From: Collinsella sp.
GTDB lineage: Bacteria > Actinomycetota > Coriobacteriia > Coriobacteriales > Coriobacteriaceae
NCBI GenBank assembly: GCA_018382125.1
Contig: JAGZQO010000013.1
Coordinates: forward strand, 1-47,183
Direction of reading: 5' to 3'
DNA: 47,183 nucleotides
A program made the translations under genes and the position numbers. Below the pieces are notes generated by a model. It was not told the origin of the DNA, did not search any database, and saw only the letters and a program-made list of their open reading frames with translations. Position 1 is the first letter of the stretch. Every line of letters begins with the position of its first letter. This document shows positions 31,902 through 40,695 of this stretch, piece by piece.

Positions 31902-32707
31902 AAGTTCTCTCCTTTTGTCACAGTCCACCATTGGCAAGGGTTCAGTATTTTAATCGCATGACGGGGGTCGACCCCGGCGTCAACTGCAGAGTTCATCAAT
32001 ATATCAACGAACGGCTCCTCGGAGCGGTCATGGCCGAGCAAAACCACTGGCAGCCCGCGCAAGGCAAGGTCTTGCGCCACGTGGTAGCCCGCCTCGCCCG
32101 TCACGACAACATCCGCACCGGCGGCAATGGCGAGCTCTCCAAAGTCGCCCAAGGAGCCGCCCAAAATGGCGAGGTTGCGGCACGGGTGCTCGGCATCGCC
32201 CCACACACGGGGGTCGCTGCCAAACGCCGTGGCGGCGCGCGTGGCAAGGTCGCGCAGCGTGCACGGATCGTTGAGCGTTGCTAACGCGCCCAGACCGGTT
32301 GACTCGGGGTCGTCCACGTGCTCCAGCGAGCTTGCGGGCGCGGCGTCCAACAGCTCACTTAGGCAGGCGCGCGCCTCGTGCGAGCGGTCCAGATTGGTAT
32401 GGAGCGAGATGATACTCACCCCGCAGCGGGCAGCCTCGTAGAGCGCCGCACTGCACTGGGGACGCATCGCGCTAGGCGGACAAAAGGCCTCGGGCGCCTT
32501 GATATAGATGGGATGATGCGTCAGCAGCACGTTGGCGCCGGCTTCCAAGGCGCGCTGCACGTTGGCCTCGGTCGCGTCGAGCGCGCAGGCAACGCCGCGG
32601 ATCTCATCGTCGGGGTCGCCTACGGATAAGCCTACGTGGTCCCAGGGTTCGGCATCCGTCTTGGGATAGCGTGCCAGCAGGGCGCACTCGAGCTCGGCGA
32701 CGATCAT
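31898..32707 (-). CDS. Nif3-like dinuclear metal-centre protein
   Basis: A 269-aa Nif3/YqfO/YbgI family protein. Metal ligands are visible: H64-H65 in LLTHHPIYIK and H226 with E230 in GHDRSE. The PII-like insertion of longer members (about 370 aa) is absent. GTP cyclohydrolase I type 2 is a common database label without solid proof; the function of the family is uncertain. It overlaps the genes on both sides by four bases (ATGA), a sign of tight coupling with the cysteine desulfurase and the zinc-ribbon protein, as often found in Gram-positives. Confidence 0.92.
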   Translation of the reverse strand: MIVAELECALLARYPKTDAEPWDHVGLSVGDPDDEIRGVACALDATEANVQRALEAGANVLLTHHPIYIKAPEAFCPPSAMRPQCSAALYEAARCGVSIISLHTNLDRSHEARACLSELLDAAPASSLEHVDDPESTGLGALATLNDPCTLRDLATRAATAFGSDPRVWGDAEHPCRNLAILGGSLGDFGELAIAAGADVVVTGEAGYHVAQDLALRGLPVVLLGHDRSEEPFVDILMNSAVDAGVDPRHAIKILNPCQWWTVTKGENL

Positions 32708-33882
32708 GCGGCACCTACGATCGAGAGCAGCGTCTGGGCAAAGTCGTCCAGATCGTCCGGATTAACGCGGTCATCGAAGGAGATGCGCAGTGCGCCCAAC
32801 GCCTGCTCGCGACCGATGCCCATCGCGCTCAAAACGTGGCTGGGGTCCATGCTGCCGCTCGAGCATGCCGAGCCTGCCGACACCTCAAAGCCGGCGGCGT
32901 CGAGCTTGATGATGAGCTCCTCGGAGTCCATTCCGTCAATGTAGATCGATGCCATGCCGGGTAGACGGTCGGCATGCGCATAGTCGCCCATCGTGGCGTG
33001 AATGCGCGGATGGGCCGTAAGCGTGGCGTAGAGCTTGTCGGAAAGGGCTTGCAGCTTCTCGCGCTCCTCGGCCACATGGGGCGTCAGCGTGCGGGCGGCA
33101 GCGGCAAAGGCGAGCTGCGTGCGCAGATCCTGCGTGCCGGCGCGACGTCCGGCTTCCTGTCCGCCGCCAAAGATGCGCGGGCGCAGCGGCGTGCGGTTCT
33201 TAAGGTAGAGCGCGCCGGATGCCACGGGGCCACCGATCTTGTGCGCAGCAACGGTCATGGCGTCAACTCCCAGCTCGGTAACATCGAGCGGAATATGCAG
33301 ATACCCCTGGATGGCATCGGTGTGGAACAGGGCGCCCACGGTATGCGCGGCCGCGGCAAGCTCGCGGATGGGCTGCACCACGCCGGTCTCGTTGTTGGCA
33401 ACCATGATGCTCACGAGCGCCACGTCGTCGCCGAGCAAGTCGCTCAGCGCGACAGGCTCAATATAACCTGCACGGCAGGGCTGCACCAGCTCGACGGTAA
33501 AGCCGGCGGCACGCAGCAGCGGCAGGTTGTCCAGAATCGAATCGTGCTCGATGGCAGATACGATCACGCGGTTACGCTTACGGTCGCGCTGACGTGCACC
33601 CTCGGCAAGACCGAGTAGCGCTAGCTGGTTGGCTTCGGTGCCGCCGTTGGTCAGAACAATCTCAGACGGACGGACGCGCGCGCCAAAGCTGCGGGCAATC
33701 TCGCGACGCGCGACTTCAAGGCGCGCAGCGGCCTTGCGGCCGAGCGAATGCAGCGAGTTGGGGTTGACGCCGGCAAGCTCGCTGTCGTCGTATTCGTGCT
33801 GCGCATGGAGCGCCTCGGCGCGCATGGGCGTCGAGGCGGCATAGTCAAGATTCACGGGTATGCGGTTTTGACCTGCGGTCAT
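32704..33882 (-). CDS. Cysteine desulfurase
   Basis: PLP enzyme of class V aminotransferases (392 aa), NifS/IscS type, releasing sulfur from cysteine for Fe-S clusters or thiolated tRNA. It begins VNLDYAASTPM, has the PLP lysine K215 in AAHKIGGP and the active cysteine near 340 in GSACSSGS. There is no scaffold (iscU/sufU) or thiI/mnmA gene next to it, so the sulfur acceptor is unknown. Fe-S users nearby are IspH, RimO and MiaB. It begins six bases after the rpe stop. Confidence 0.95.
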   Translation of the reverse strand: MTAGQNRIPVNLDYAASTPMRAEALHAQHEYDDSELAGVNPNSLHSLGRKAAARLEVARREIARSFGARVRPSEIVLTNGGTEANQLALLGLAEGARQRDRKRNRVIVSAIEHDSILDNLPLLRAAGFTVELVQPCRAGYIEPVALSDLLGDDVALVSIMVANNETGVVQPIRELAAAAHTVGALFHTDAIQGYLHIPLDVTELGVDAMTVAAHKIGGPVASGALYLKNRTPLRPRIFGGGQEAGRRAGTQDLRTQLAFAAAARTLTPHVAEEREKLQALSDKLYATLTAHPRIHATMGDYAHADRLPGMASIYIDGMDSEELIIKLDAAGFEVSAGSACSSGSMDPSHVLSAMGIGREQALGALRISFDDRVNPDDLDDFAQTLLSIVGAA

Positions 33883-33888
33883 AAGGGT

Positions 33889-34560
33889 TTATGCCTCCTG
33901 TGCGGCCTCGTTGCCCAGCTTCTGCAGCAGCGCAACCTCGGCAGCGGGATCTTCGGACTTAAATACGGCGGAGCCGGCCACGAGCACGTTGGCGCCAGCC
34001 TTGACGACCTCGGCGATGTTCTTGGAAGAAATACCGCCGTCGACCTCGATGAGGGGTGAAACGCCGTGACGCTCGCACATGGCTTTAAGCTCGTGGAGCT
34101 TGGCGATGGTACCGGGGATAAAGCTCTGGCCGCCAAAGCCGGGGTTCACGCTCATGAGCAGTACCATGTCGACAACGTCGATGATGCTTTCGAGCACACA
34201 AACGGGCGTGGCGGGGTTGAGCACAACGCCGGCCTTGACGCCGCGCTGCTGCAGATGCGTGAGCGTGCGGTGCAGGTGTGTGGAGGCCTCGTAGTGAACG
34301 GTAATCATATCGGCACCGGCGTCGGCGTACCAATCGACCGTCTCGTCGGGGTTCGATACCATCAGGTGCGCGTCGACCGGCACGTCGGTGGAGCGCTTGA
34401 CGGCCTTGAGGATGTCAACGCCAAAGGTGAGGTTGCCGGTAAAATGACCGTCCATAACGTCAAAGTGCACGTAATCGGCGCCGGCGATCTTGTCGAGCTC
34501 GCCCTTGAGGTTGGCCATGTCGGCCGAAAGGACGGACGGAGCGATTTTAATGGAACCCAT
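33889..34560 (-). CDS. rpe: Ribulose-phosphate 3-epimerase
   Basis: Pentose phosphate pathway TIM-barrel enzyme (223 aa) interconverting ribulose-5-P and xylulose-5-P. Landmarks are IAPSVLSADMANL, HFDVMDGHFTGNLTFG, DAHLMV, NPGFGGQSFIP and EVDGGIS, including the metal-binding His and Asp residues. GAAAGG precedes the ATG. It lies 18 bases after gpsA in the same minus-strand series. Confidence 0.97.
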   Translation of the reverse strand: MGSIKIAPSVLSADMANLKGELDKIAGADYVHFDVMDGHFTGNLTFGVDILKAVKRSTDVPVDAHLMVSNPDETVDWYADAGADMITVHYEASTHLHRTLTHLQQRGVKAGVVLNPATPVCVLESIIDVVDMVLLMSVNPGFGGQSFIPGTIAKLHELKAMCERHGVSPLIEVDGGISSKNIAEVVKAGANVLVAGSAVFKSEDPAAEVALLQKLGNEAAQEA

Positions 34561-34578
34561 GGTAGAAGCCTTTCTGCG

Positions 34579-35586
34579 CTAGTCGTTGAGTCCGTAGAAC
34601 TCTTGAGAGGGGACGCGGTCGGTAAGGATCTCGAGCGCCCTATCCAAAGTAACACCGTTGTAGAGCGTTTGCTCCACGGCAAAGGTGAGCGGAATGTCTA
34701 CGCCCAGTGAACGGGCGAGCTCGCTCACGCTGCGGGCGGCGACGGCGCCCTCGACCACCATATGCGTGCGCGTCTGGTACTCGTCGAGCGACACGCCGTG
34801 GGCAAACTCGTAGCCAAAGGTGCGGTTGCGCGAATGCTCCGAGGTGCAGGTGGCAATGAGGTCGCCCATGCCGGCAAGTCCCATGCAGGTCATAGCTTGA
34901 CCGCCGCGGGCCTGCACCAGACGGCTGATCTCGGCTAGGCCGCGTGTCATGATGAGGGCGAGCGTGTTGTCGCCCGCGCCGGTGCCGGCGGAGATGCCGC
35001 ACACGATGGCGATGACATTTTTCATGGCGCCGCAGACCTCGACACCGGTCATGTCTTGCGACAGATAAATGCGGAAGGCCGTGGATAGGAGCAGGTCCTT
35101 AAAGGTCTCCCCTATCTGCGGATCTTTGCTGGCGATGACGGCGGCAGAAAGCCCGCCGCGGCAGATCTCCTCGGCATGGTTGGGACCCGAGAGCGCCGCC
35201 ACGCGCGCCTCGTTGCCGATCTCGCTGGCGATGACCTCGCTCATGAGCAGGCCGGACTCGGGCTCAATGCCCTTGGTGAGGCAGAGCACCGGGGTATCGG
35301 CGGCGATAAAGGGCACGGCCTGGTGGCAGACGCCACGCAGGTGCGTCGAAGGAACGGCGAAGATGATGGCCTCGGCGCCGTCGAGCGCCTGGGCGAGCTC
35401 GGTCGTTGCTACCACGTTATCGGGCAGCTCGTAGCCCACAAGGTAGCGAGGATTACGGTGCTCGCCGTTAATGCCAGCGGCCGTCTGCTCACTATGGGCC
35501 CACATGGTCATGCGCTCGGCTCGCGCGGCAGCAAGGCCGGCGACGGCGGTTCCCCAGGAGCCGGAGCCAATCAGCGCAACATTCAT
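34579..35586 (-). CDS. gpsA: Glycerol-3-phosphate dehydrogenase [NAD(P)+]
   Basis: Makes sn-glycerol 3-phosphate from dihydroxyacetone phosphate for phospholipid synthesis (335 aa). The Rossmann motif GSGSWGTAVAG is at residues 7-17; LTKGIE, SGPNHAEEICRG and the catalytic lysine region VEVCGAMKNVIAI follow. It starts nine bases after plsY, which uses its product, so the two form a functional pair. Confidence 0.97.
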   Translation of the reverse strand: MNVALIGSGSWGTAVAGLAAARAERMTMWAHSEQTAAGINGEHRNPRYLVGYELPDNVVATTELAQALDGAEAIIFAVPSTHLRGVCHQAVPFIAADTPVLCLTKGIEPESGLLMSEVIASEIGNEARVAALSGPNHAEEICRGGLSAAVIASKDPQIGETFKDLLLSTAFRIYLSQDMTGVEVCGAMKNVIAIVCGISAGTGAGDNTLALIMTRGLAEISRLVQARGGQAMTCMGLAGMGDLIATCTSEHSRNRTFGYEFAHGVSLDEYQTRTHMVVEGAVAARSVSELARSLGVDIPLTFAVEQTLYNGVTLDRALEILTDRVPSQEFYGLND

Positions 35587-35595
35587 GACTCTCTC

Positions 35596-36279
35596 CTACT
35601 TATCGTCGGGCTCGGTGACGCGCTTGGTAAACGAGAGCTTGGACTCCTTACCGGCCATGAGCTTTTTGATGTTCGCGCGATGGGCCCACACCACGGTGAT
35701 GCCGATCATCGCCATGCAAAACTTAAGTCCCAGGCTGCTGTACGGAAAGACCGCGCAGGCGGCGATGGGAAGACCGATGGCCGCGGCAAGCGAGCCTACC
35801 GACACAAACTTGGTGATGGCGACGGCTACGATAAACATGCCCAACAGCGAAAGTCCGATTGGCCAGTACCAGGCGAGGATCACGCCCAAGCCCACGGCGA
35901 TACCTTTGCCTCCGTGAAAGTTGAGGTAGGGCGAGAAGATGTGACCCCACACCGCAGCCAGGCAGATGACGCCAAGCATCCAGTCGCCGGGGGCTCCAGG
36001 CGCCATGATGCTCACAGGGAAGCCGTAGCCCACGCTCGCGATGAGCGGACGCGCGATAAGGACGCAGATAGCGCCCTTAAGGCAGTCGAGCAGCAGGGTG
36101 AGCGCGGCCACCTTGGGGCCGGCCACACGCAGGGCGTTGGTGGTGCCGATGTTGCCGGAGCCCGCCTTGCGAATATCGGTGTGGTTGAACACGCGGCCCA
36201 GGATCAGGCCAAACGGAATCGCCCCGATAAAGAACGAGACCACGGCGCAGATGGCGGTCAGCAGAATCGGATTATGCAT
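35596..36279 (-). CDS. plsY: Glycerol-3-phosphate acyltransferase PlsY
   Basis: Membrane acyltransferase (227 aa) that uses acyl-phosphate to acylate glycerol 3-phosphate. It begins with a membrane helix followed by the loop GSGNIGTTNALRVAG; the later loop HGGKGIAVGLGV is the second conserved motif. The ATG at 36279 has AAGGAG about eight bases upstream and overlaps the der stop by eight bases. Together with gpsA and the PlsC-like gene it gives a route to phosphatidic acid. Confidence 0.95.
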   Translation of the reverse strand: MHNPILLTAICAVVSFFIGAIPFGLILGRVFNHTDIRKAGSGNIGTTNALRVAGPKVAALTLLLDCLKGAICVLIARPLIASVGYGFPVSIMAPGAPGDWMLGVICLAAVWGHIFSPYLNFHGGKGIAVGLGVILAWYWPIGLSLLGMFIVAVAITKFVSVGSLAAAIGLPIAACAVFPYSSLGLKFCMAMIGITVVWAHRANIKKLMAGKESKLSFTKRVTEPDDK

Positions 36280-37606
36280 CCTTTTGCTCCTTCTTCCTAA
36301 AGAAGAGTCGAATGGGTGTGCCGGCAAAGTCGAAGGTCGAGCGCATGCGGTTCTCCACATAGCGCTGGTAGGTGTCGTTGACCAAGTCGCTGTGGTTGAC
36401 GAAGAACGTGAACGTCGGCGGGTTGACGCCCGTCTGGGTCACGTAGTGCATGCGCAGGCGGCGCTTGCCGTCCACCACGGTATGACCGAACTCGCGCAGG
36501 TCGGTGAGGAACGTGTTGAGGCGCGAGGTGCTGATCTTTTGCGAGCGCGTCTTTTCGGCGGCGTCTACCATTGCCCAGATCTTCTCGACGCTGCGGCCGG
36601 TCAGGGCAGAGATGCGCAGGTACTGGGCCCAGGGAGCCATGACGCCCAGACGGCGGTCGATGGTCTCCATGCAGGCCTCGCGCTTGCGGTCGTCGTCGAG
36701 CAGGTCCCACTTGTTGAGCAGCACCACGATGGCGCAGCCGCGCTCGATGGCAAGGCCCATGACCTTCTGGTCCTGCTCGGTGACGCCCACGGAGGCGTCG
36801 ACGACGAGCAGCGCCACGTCGGCGCGGTCGATGGCGCGCAGGCCGCGAACCATAGAGTAGTACTCGATGTTCTCGTACACGGTGCTCTTCTTGCGAATGC
36901 CCGCGGTGTCGACCATGCGGTAGTGCTTGCCGTTGCGCTCGACGACCGTGTCGATGGCGTCGCGCGTGGTGCCGGCAATGTTGGACACGATGGAGCGGTC
37001 GGCGCCGAGGATGCGGTTGAACAGCGAGGACTTACCGGCGTTGGGGCGGCCGATGATGGCCACGTTCAGCGCATCGGGGAACTCGTCGGCGACCTCGTCC
37101 TCCTCCTCGGGCAACAGGGCCACGATGTCGTCGAGCAGGTCGCCCGTGCCATGGCCGTGCAGGGCCGAGAGCGGCGTGGGCTCACCGATGCCGAGCGAAT
37201 AGAACTCCCAGATGCTGTCGTTTTCGCGGTCGGGGTTGTCGAGCTTGTTCACCAGCAGAAAGACCGGCTTGTCGCAGCGCTTGAGCATGCGAGCGACCGA
37301 CTCGTCCTCCTCGGTGACGCCGGTGCGGCCGTCGACCACAAACAGGATGACGGCGGCTTCCTCGGCGGCGGCGAGGGCCTGGTCGCGGATGGACGTGGCA
37401 AAGACGTCATCGCTCTTGAGCGGTTCGATGCCGCCCGTGTCGACGATGGTGAACTCGCGGCCGTTCCAGTCGGCCGTGTGATACGAGCGGTCGCGCGTGA
37501 CGCCGCGGGACTCGTGGACGATGGCGTCCGAGGTCTGGGCCAGGCGGTTAACGAGCGTGGACTTGCCCACGTTGGGGCGTCCGACGACGGCGACGATAGG
37601 TTTCAT
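36272..37606 (-). CDS. der: Ribosome assembly GTPase Der
   Basis: Double-domain GTPase (444 aa) needed for 50S subunit assembly. The first G domain opens VAVVGRPNVGKST (residues 5-17); the second has AIIGRPNAGKSS near 185; both have DT-G (DTGGIE, DTAGIRKKS) and NK-D motifs. A KH-like domain ends the protein. The ATG at 37606 has AAAGGAGA upstream; sequence further upstream lacks conservation. It precedes plsY with an eight-base overlap. Confidence 0.97.
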   Translation of the reverse strand: MKPIVAVVGRPNVGKSTLVNRLAQTSDAIVHESRGVTRDRSYHTADWNGREFTIVDTGGIEPLKSDDVFATSIRDQALAAAEEAAVILFVVDGRTGVTEEDESVARMLKRCDKPVFLLVNKLDNPDRENDSIWEFYSLGIGEPTPLSALHGHGTGDLLDDIVALLPEEEDEVADEFPDALNVAIIGRPNAGKSSLFNRILGADRSIVSNIAGTTRDAIDTVVERNGKHYRMVDTAGIRKKSTVYENIEYYSMVRGLRAIDRADVALLVVDASVGVTEQDQKVMGLAIERGCAIVVLLNKWDLLDDDRKREACMETIDRRLGVMAPWAQYLRISALTGRSVEKIWAMVDAAEKTRSQKISTSRLNTFLTDLREFGHTVVDGKRRLRMHYVTQTGVNPPTFTFFVNHSDLVNDTYQRYVENRMRSTFDFAGTPIRLFFRKKEQKDA

Positions 37607-37616
37607 CTGCTCTCCT

Positions 37617-39059
37617 TTAATGGGTAGGGTCAGTGGAAGTGTTAGAGTCGGCAGGCACAATGCCAAGGATGTGCTCCAGGGTATCGAGCAGCTCATGCGG
37701 CATGGTCGACACCACATGGACCTCGGCGCCGCGACTGGTAAGGCTTGCGAGTAAATCGTCACGATGATACTCGTCAAGCGTCATGCCGTCAGCGTTGAAC
37801 ATGAGCTTAGGCACAAAGAGCATAACCCCCGACAGGTCTTTGGGTAGCTGCTCCAGAATGTCACACGCGACGATGAGGCCGGTCACGTCCACGTTGCCGC
37901 CAAAGTAGCGATTCTTGATGGCCGTGACGGTGCCGGCGAGCCCCTGCGGCGATTCCACGAAACGTGCCACGGTGTCGCGCGCGCTGGCGCCCGAGAGGCA
38001 CAGCAGCTGCTGGCTGCGAGCGGCGATGGCCTCGCGGACGCGGGCCAGTCGCTCGGCATCGGCGGCAAGCACATCGTCCGTCTCGTCTAGGTATGAGCGG
38101 ATCATGCCGATACCGTCGTAGTACTGCGGATAGCCGTCGTAAAAGTCCGCCTCGGGCGGATCGATGCCGGCGTCCAGGTAGAACTCGTCGCTCATCTGGA
38201 AGGTGTGGCGGCCAAAACGCTCGAAGGCGCGGTCCTGGTAGGGACGGATCATAGCAATGGTCTCGCGCGCCAGTTCGGGCTTGTCGCTGTATGACCAGCT
38301 AAAGCGGTTCTGATGCTTGGTAAAACCGAGCGGCACAATGCCCAGGCTTGTGATTTGCTCGTGCTCCTCGCAAAAGCGCAGGGTCTTTTCCAGCTCCTCG
38401 CCGTCGTTCATGCCGGGGCACAACACGATCTGCGCGTGAATCTCGATGCCGGCGGCCATGATGGCCTCGAGTACGTCCATGCCGCGCTGGGCGTTGCGGC
38501 CCATCATACGACGGCGGACGTCGGGGCTCACGGCATGGACCGACACGTTCATAGGGCTCATGTTGCGTTGGATGACGTTCTGCACGTCCTCGTCGGTGAG
38601 GTTCGTGAGCGTGACGAAGTTGCCCTGCAAAAAGCTCAGGCGGTAGTCGTCGTCGCGAATATAGAGCGTGGAGCGGCCGCCCTTGGGCAACATGGTCATA
38701 AAGCAGAACACGCAGGCGTTTACGCAGGTACGCATGCCGTCGAAGATGGGGCCATCGAACTCAAAACCCCAGTCCTCGCCCGGGAAGCGGTCGAGCTCGA
38801 CGGGGGTGACGGTGCCGTCGCGCGGGTCGAATACCTCCAAATCAACGGTGTCGTCGTCGGCCTCCCAAAGCCATACGATCATGTCGGTGAGCGCCTCACC
38901 GTTGACCGTGAGCACGCGCATGCCCGGCTCGATACCCACATCCCACGCGGGCGATTCGGGACGCACGTTCTTTACGAGCGCGCCCTCACCCGGCTCGGGG
39001 TCGCGGCTGCGCCCGTAATCGGCCACCTCGGCGGCGTATGCGGGTACGGTCTGGTCCAT
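37617..39059 (-). CDS. DUF512 protein with PDZ-like and radical-SAM-like cysteine motif
   Basis: A 480-aa protein of the DUF512/YtgP-adjacent putative Fe-S oxidoreductase family. A PDZ-like N-terminal part (about 26-90, VKNVRPESPAWDVGIEPGMRV) is followed by CVNACVFCF with C112, C116 and C119, the CxxxCxxC pattern of radical SAM enzymes. A TIM-barrel-like stretch (MNVSVHAVSPDVRRRMMG, IHAQIVLCPGMNDG) and the C-terminal DUF512 domain complete it. The ATG at 39059 is two bases after the ispH stop region. Members are widespread next to der in Gram-positives; the reaction is unknown. Confidence 0.88.
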   Translation of the reverse strand: MDQTVPAYAAEVADYGRSRDPEPGEGALVKNVRPESPAWDVGIEPGMRVLTVNGEALTDMIVWLWEADDDTVDLEVFDPRDGTVTPVELDRFPGEDWGFEFDGPIFDGMRTCVNACVFCFMTMLPKGGRSTLYIRDDDYRLSFLQGNFVTLTNLTDEDVQNVIQRNMSPMNVSVHAVSPDVRRRMMGRNAQRGMDVLEAIMAAGIEIHAQIVLCPGMNDGEELEKTLRFCEEHEQITSLGIVPLGFTKHQNRFSWSYSDKPELARETIAMIRPYQDRAFERFGRHTFQMSDEFYLDAGIDPPEADFYDGYPQYYDGIGMIRSYLDETDDVLAADAERLARVREAIAARSQQLLCLSGASARDTVARFVESPQGLAGTVTAIKNRYFGGNVDVTGLIVACDILEQLPKDLSGVMLFVPKLMFNADGMTLDEYHRDDLLASLTSRGAEVHVVSTMPHELLDTLEHILGIVPADSNTSTDPTH

Positions 39060-39061
39060 GG

Positions 39062-39961
39062 TTAGCGGCAAAGCTCCTTGATGCGCGCAACGGCGCGCTC
39101 GATGTGTTCTTGCGGGGTGGAGGCTCCGGCGGTGATGCCGATGTGGTGAGCGTCGGCAAACCACGCGGCCTGGATCTCGGAAGCTTCCTCGATGTGATGC
39201 GTATGCTCGCAGGCGTCTGCGCAAATCTGAGCCAGGCGGCGGGTGTTGCCCGAGTTCTTGCCGCCCACGACGACCATGCAATCACAGCGTTTGGCAAGTG
39301 TGGCTGCTGCCTGTTGACGCTCGCTCGTGGCGGCGCAGATGGTGTTGATCACGCGCAGCTCCTGCACGCGCGGGGTGATGGCAGCCACGACCTCGGCGAG
39401 GTTCTGCGCGGTCTGGGTGGTCTGCACAACCAAGCCCACCTTGCCCTTGAGCGGCAAAGCGTTGGCATCGGCGGCACAGCTCACGACCTGCGCATCAGTG
39501 CCGGCGTGGCCCAGGATGCCCTCCACCTCAGGGTGACCTGGCTCGCCTACGACCACCACGCGGTAGCCCTCGCGCACCAGGCGCTCGGCTGCCATATGGA
39601 CCTTCTTCACGTAAGGGCAGGTGGCGTCGACGACGTTAAGGCCACGCTCGCGAGCGGCATCGATCACCTGCGGCACCACTCCGTGCGCGCGAATGATTAC
39701 GGTGCCCGATGCGGCGTCGTCCAGGTTCTCGGCCAGGCCAACGCCTGCCTCAGCAAGCTCGCGCACCACGATGGGGTTATGGATGAGCGGACCCAAGGTA
39801 TGAACCTGAGTGCACTCCCCTGCCTGCGGCGCGGCGGCTAGCGCCATATCGAGCGCACGCTGTACGCCGTAGCAAGTACCGGCGTGGGCGGCGATCTCGA
39901 TGGTAGGCGCTGTTGCCTGGTCGGACGCGGTCGCGGCAGTGTTCGTAACGTTCTCGCTCAT
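39062..39961 (-). CDS. ispH: 4-hydroxy-3-methylbut-2-enyl diphosphate reductase
   Basis: Last enzyme of the MEP isoprenoid pathway (299 aa), reducing HMBPP to IPP and DMAPP. The three cluster cysteines are C30 (HAGTCYGV), C115 (DATCPYVKK) and C209 (NTICAATSERQ). The first 20 residues are Ala/Thr-rich and unconserved. The ATG at 39961 is used as it follows plsC closely; an upstream start would overlap the plsC reading frame. DMAPP is also the donor for MiaA. Confidence 0.97.
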   Translation of the reverse strand: MSENVTNTAATASDQATAPTIEIAAHAGTCYGVQRALDMALAAAPQAGECTQVHTLGPLIHNPIVVRELAEAGVGLAENLDDAASGTVIIRAHGVVPQVIDAARERGLNVVDATCPYVKKVHMAAERLVREGYRVVVVGEPGHPEVEGILGHAGTDAQVVSCAADANALPLKGKVGLVVQTTQTAQNLAEVVAAITPRVQELRVINTICAATSERQQAAATLAKRCDCMVVVGGKNSGNTRRLAQICADACEHTHHIEEASEIQAAWFADAHHIGITAGASTPQEHIERAVARIKELCR

Positions 39962-39963
39962 GG

Positions 39964-40692
39964 CTAGAACCTGCCCGGATGCTCGGCGCACAGCTCGTCT
40001 CGCATAGCGTAGACGCGGTTCATGGCCTCGGACTCAAACCATTCCAGGCGCTCCGTGCGCTTAAGCCCGGCCGGTGCGTCGGAAAGCGAGACGGCCTTGC
40101 CGGCGCGGATCCAGCACTTCTTGGGACGCATGATCTTTTTGTCCGAGGGCGTGATGTCGGACCAGCCGCAGATGGCGAGCGGGTTAACGGGCGCCTTGCC
40201 CATCTGAGCGATGAGCGCAAAACCGCCGTGGACCTCGGGCTTGATCTCGCGTGAGCGGATGCGCGTGCCCTCGGGGAAGATCAGAACGTCCTCGCCGCGC
40301 TGCAGCGCATGCTGGGCGGCGCGCAGGCACTTCATATCGGCAGTACCACGCTCCACGGGGATGCCGCCTACGCGGCTAAAGGCCCAGCGCACAATCTTGC
40401 TCTTGGCGAACTCGGACTTAAAGATGGGACGAATGCGGCGCCCCCCAAAGAACAGCGCCGTCTCCACGGCCAAGAGCTCGGCCATCGAGGTGTGGTTGCA
40501 GATGACCACGCTTCCGCGGCCTTCCTGGCGCTCAAACAGCAGATCGGCGTCCTCGACCTTCCAGCGCCACATGAGCTTGGAGAAGGCCCAAAGGATGGCC
40601 ATGACTACGACGACGGTGCCGCGGATGATCGCCGGGAACTCGGCGTAGGGGGCGTTGTAATAGTCCTCTGGCGTCTGCTTAAACAGGCGCAT
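39964..40692 (-). CDS. 1-acyl-glycerol-3-phosphate acyltransferase-like (PlsC family)
   Basis: A 242-aa membrane-associated acyltransferase with an N-terminal hydrophobic helix (about 20-42). The acyltransferase blocks are ICNHTSMAE (65-72), a GGIPVERG block and FPEGTR. The catalytic HX4D motif is HX4E here (H67, E72), an unusual change. It would convert lysophosphatidic to phosphatidic acid, the step after PlsY, whose gene lies 3.7 kb downstream in the same series. It starts three bases after the cmk stop. Activity with the Glu variant is unproven. Confidence 0.88.
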   Translation of the reverse strand: MRLFKQTPEDYYNAPYAEFPAIIRGTVVVVMAILWAFSKLMWRWKVEDADLLFERQEGRGSVVICNHTSMAELLAVETALFFGGRRIRPIFKSEFAKSKIVRWAFSRVGGIPVERGTADMKCLRAAQHALQRGEDVLIFPEGTRIRSREIKPEVHGGFALIAQMGKAPVNPLAICGWSDITPSDKKIMRPKKCWIRAGKAVSLSDAPAGLKRTERLEWFESEAMNRVYAMRDELCAEHPGRF

Positions 40693-40695
40693 GGG

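Noticed and set aside
35176..37627. Long plus-strand frames opposite gpsA, plsY and der
   Set aside because: Antisense shadows; all three minus-strand genes are firmly identified.
37607..37777. N-terminal extension of Der
   Set aside because: The G1 motif starts five residues after ATG 37606, as in other Der proteins, and the ribosome-binding site AAAGGAGA fits that start.
39060..39281. N-terminal extension of the DUF512 protein
   Set aside because: The extra 74 residues are Arg/His-rich translation of the ispH coding region in another frame; the PDZ-like part begins after ATG 39059.
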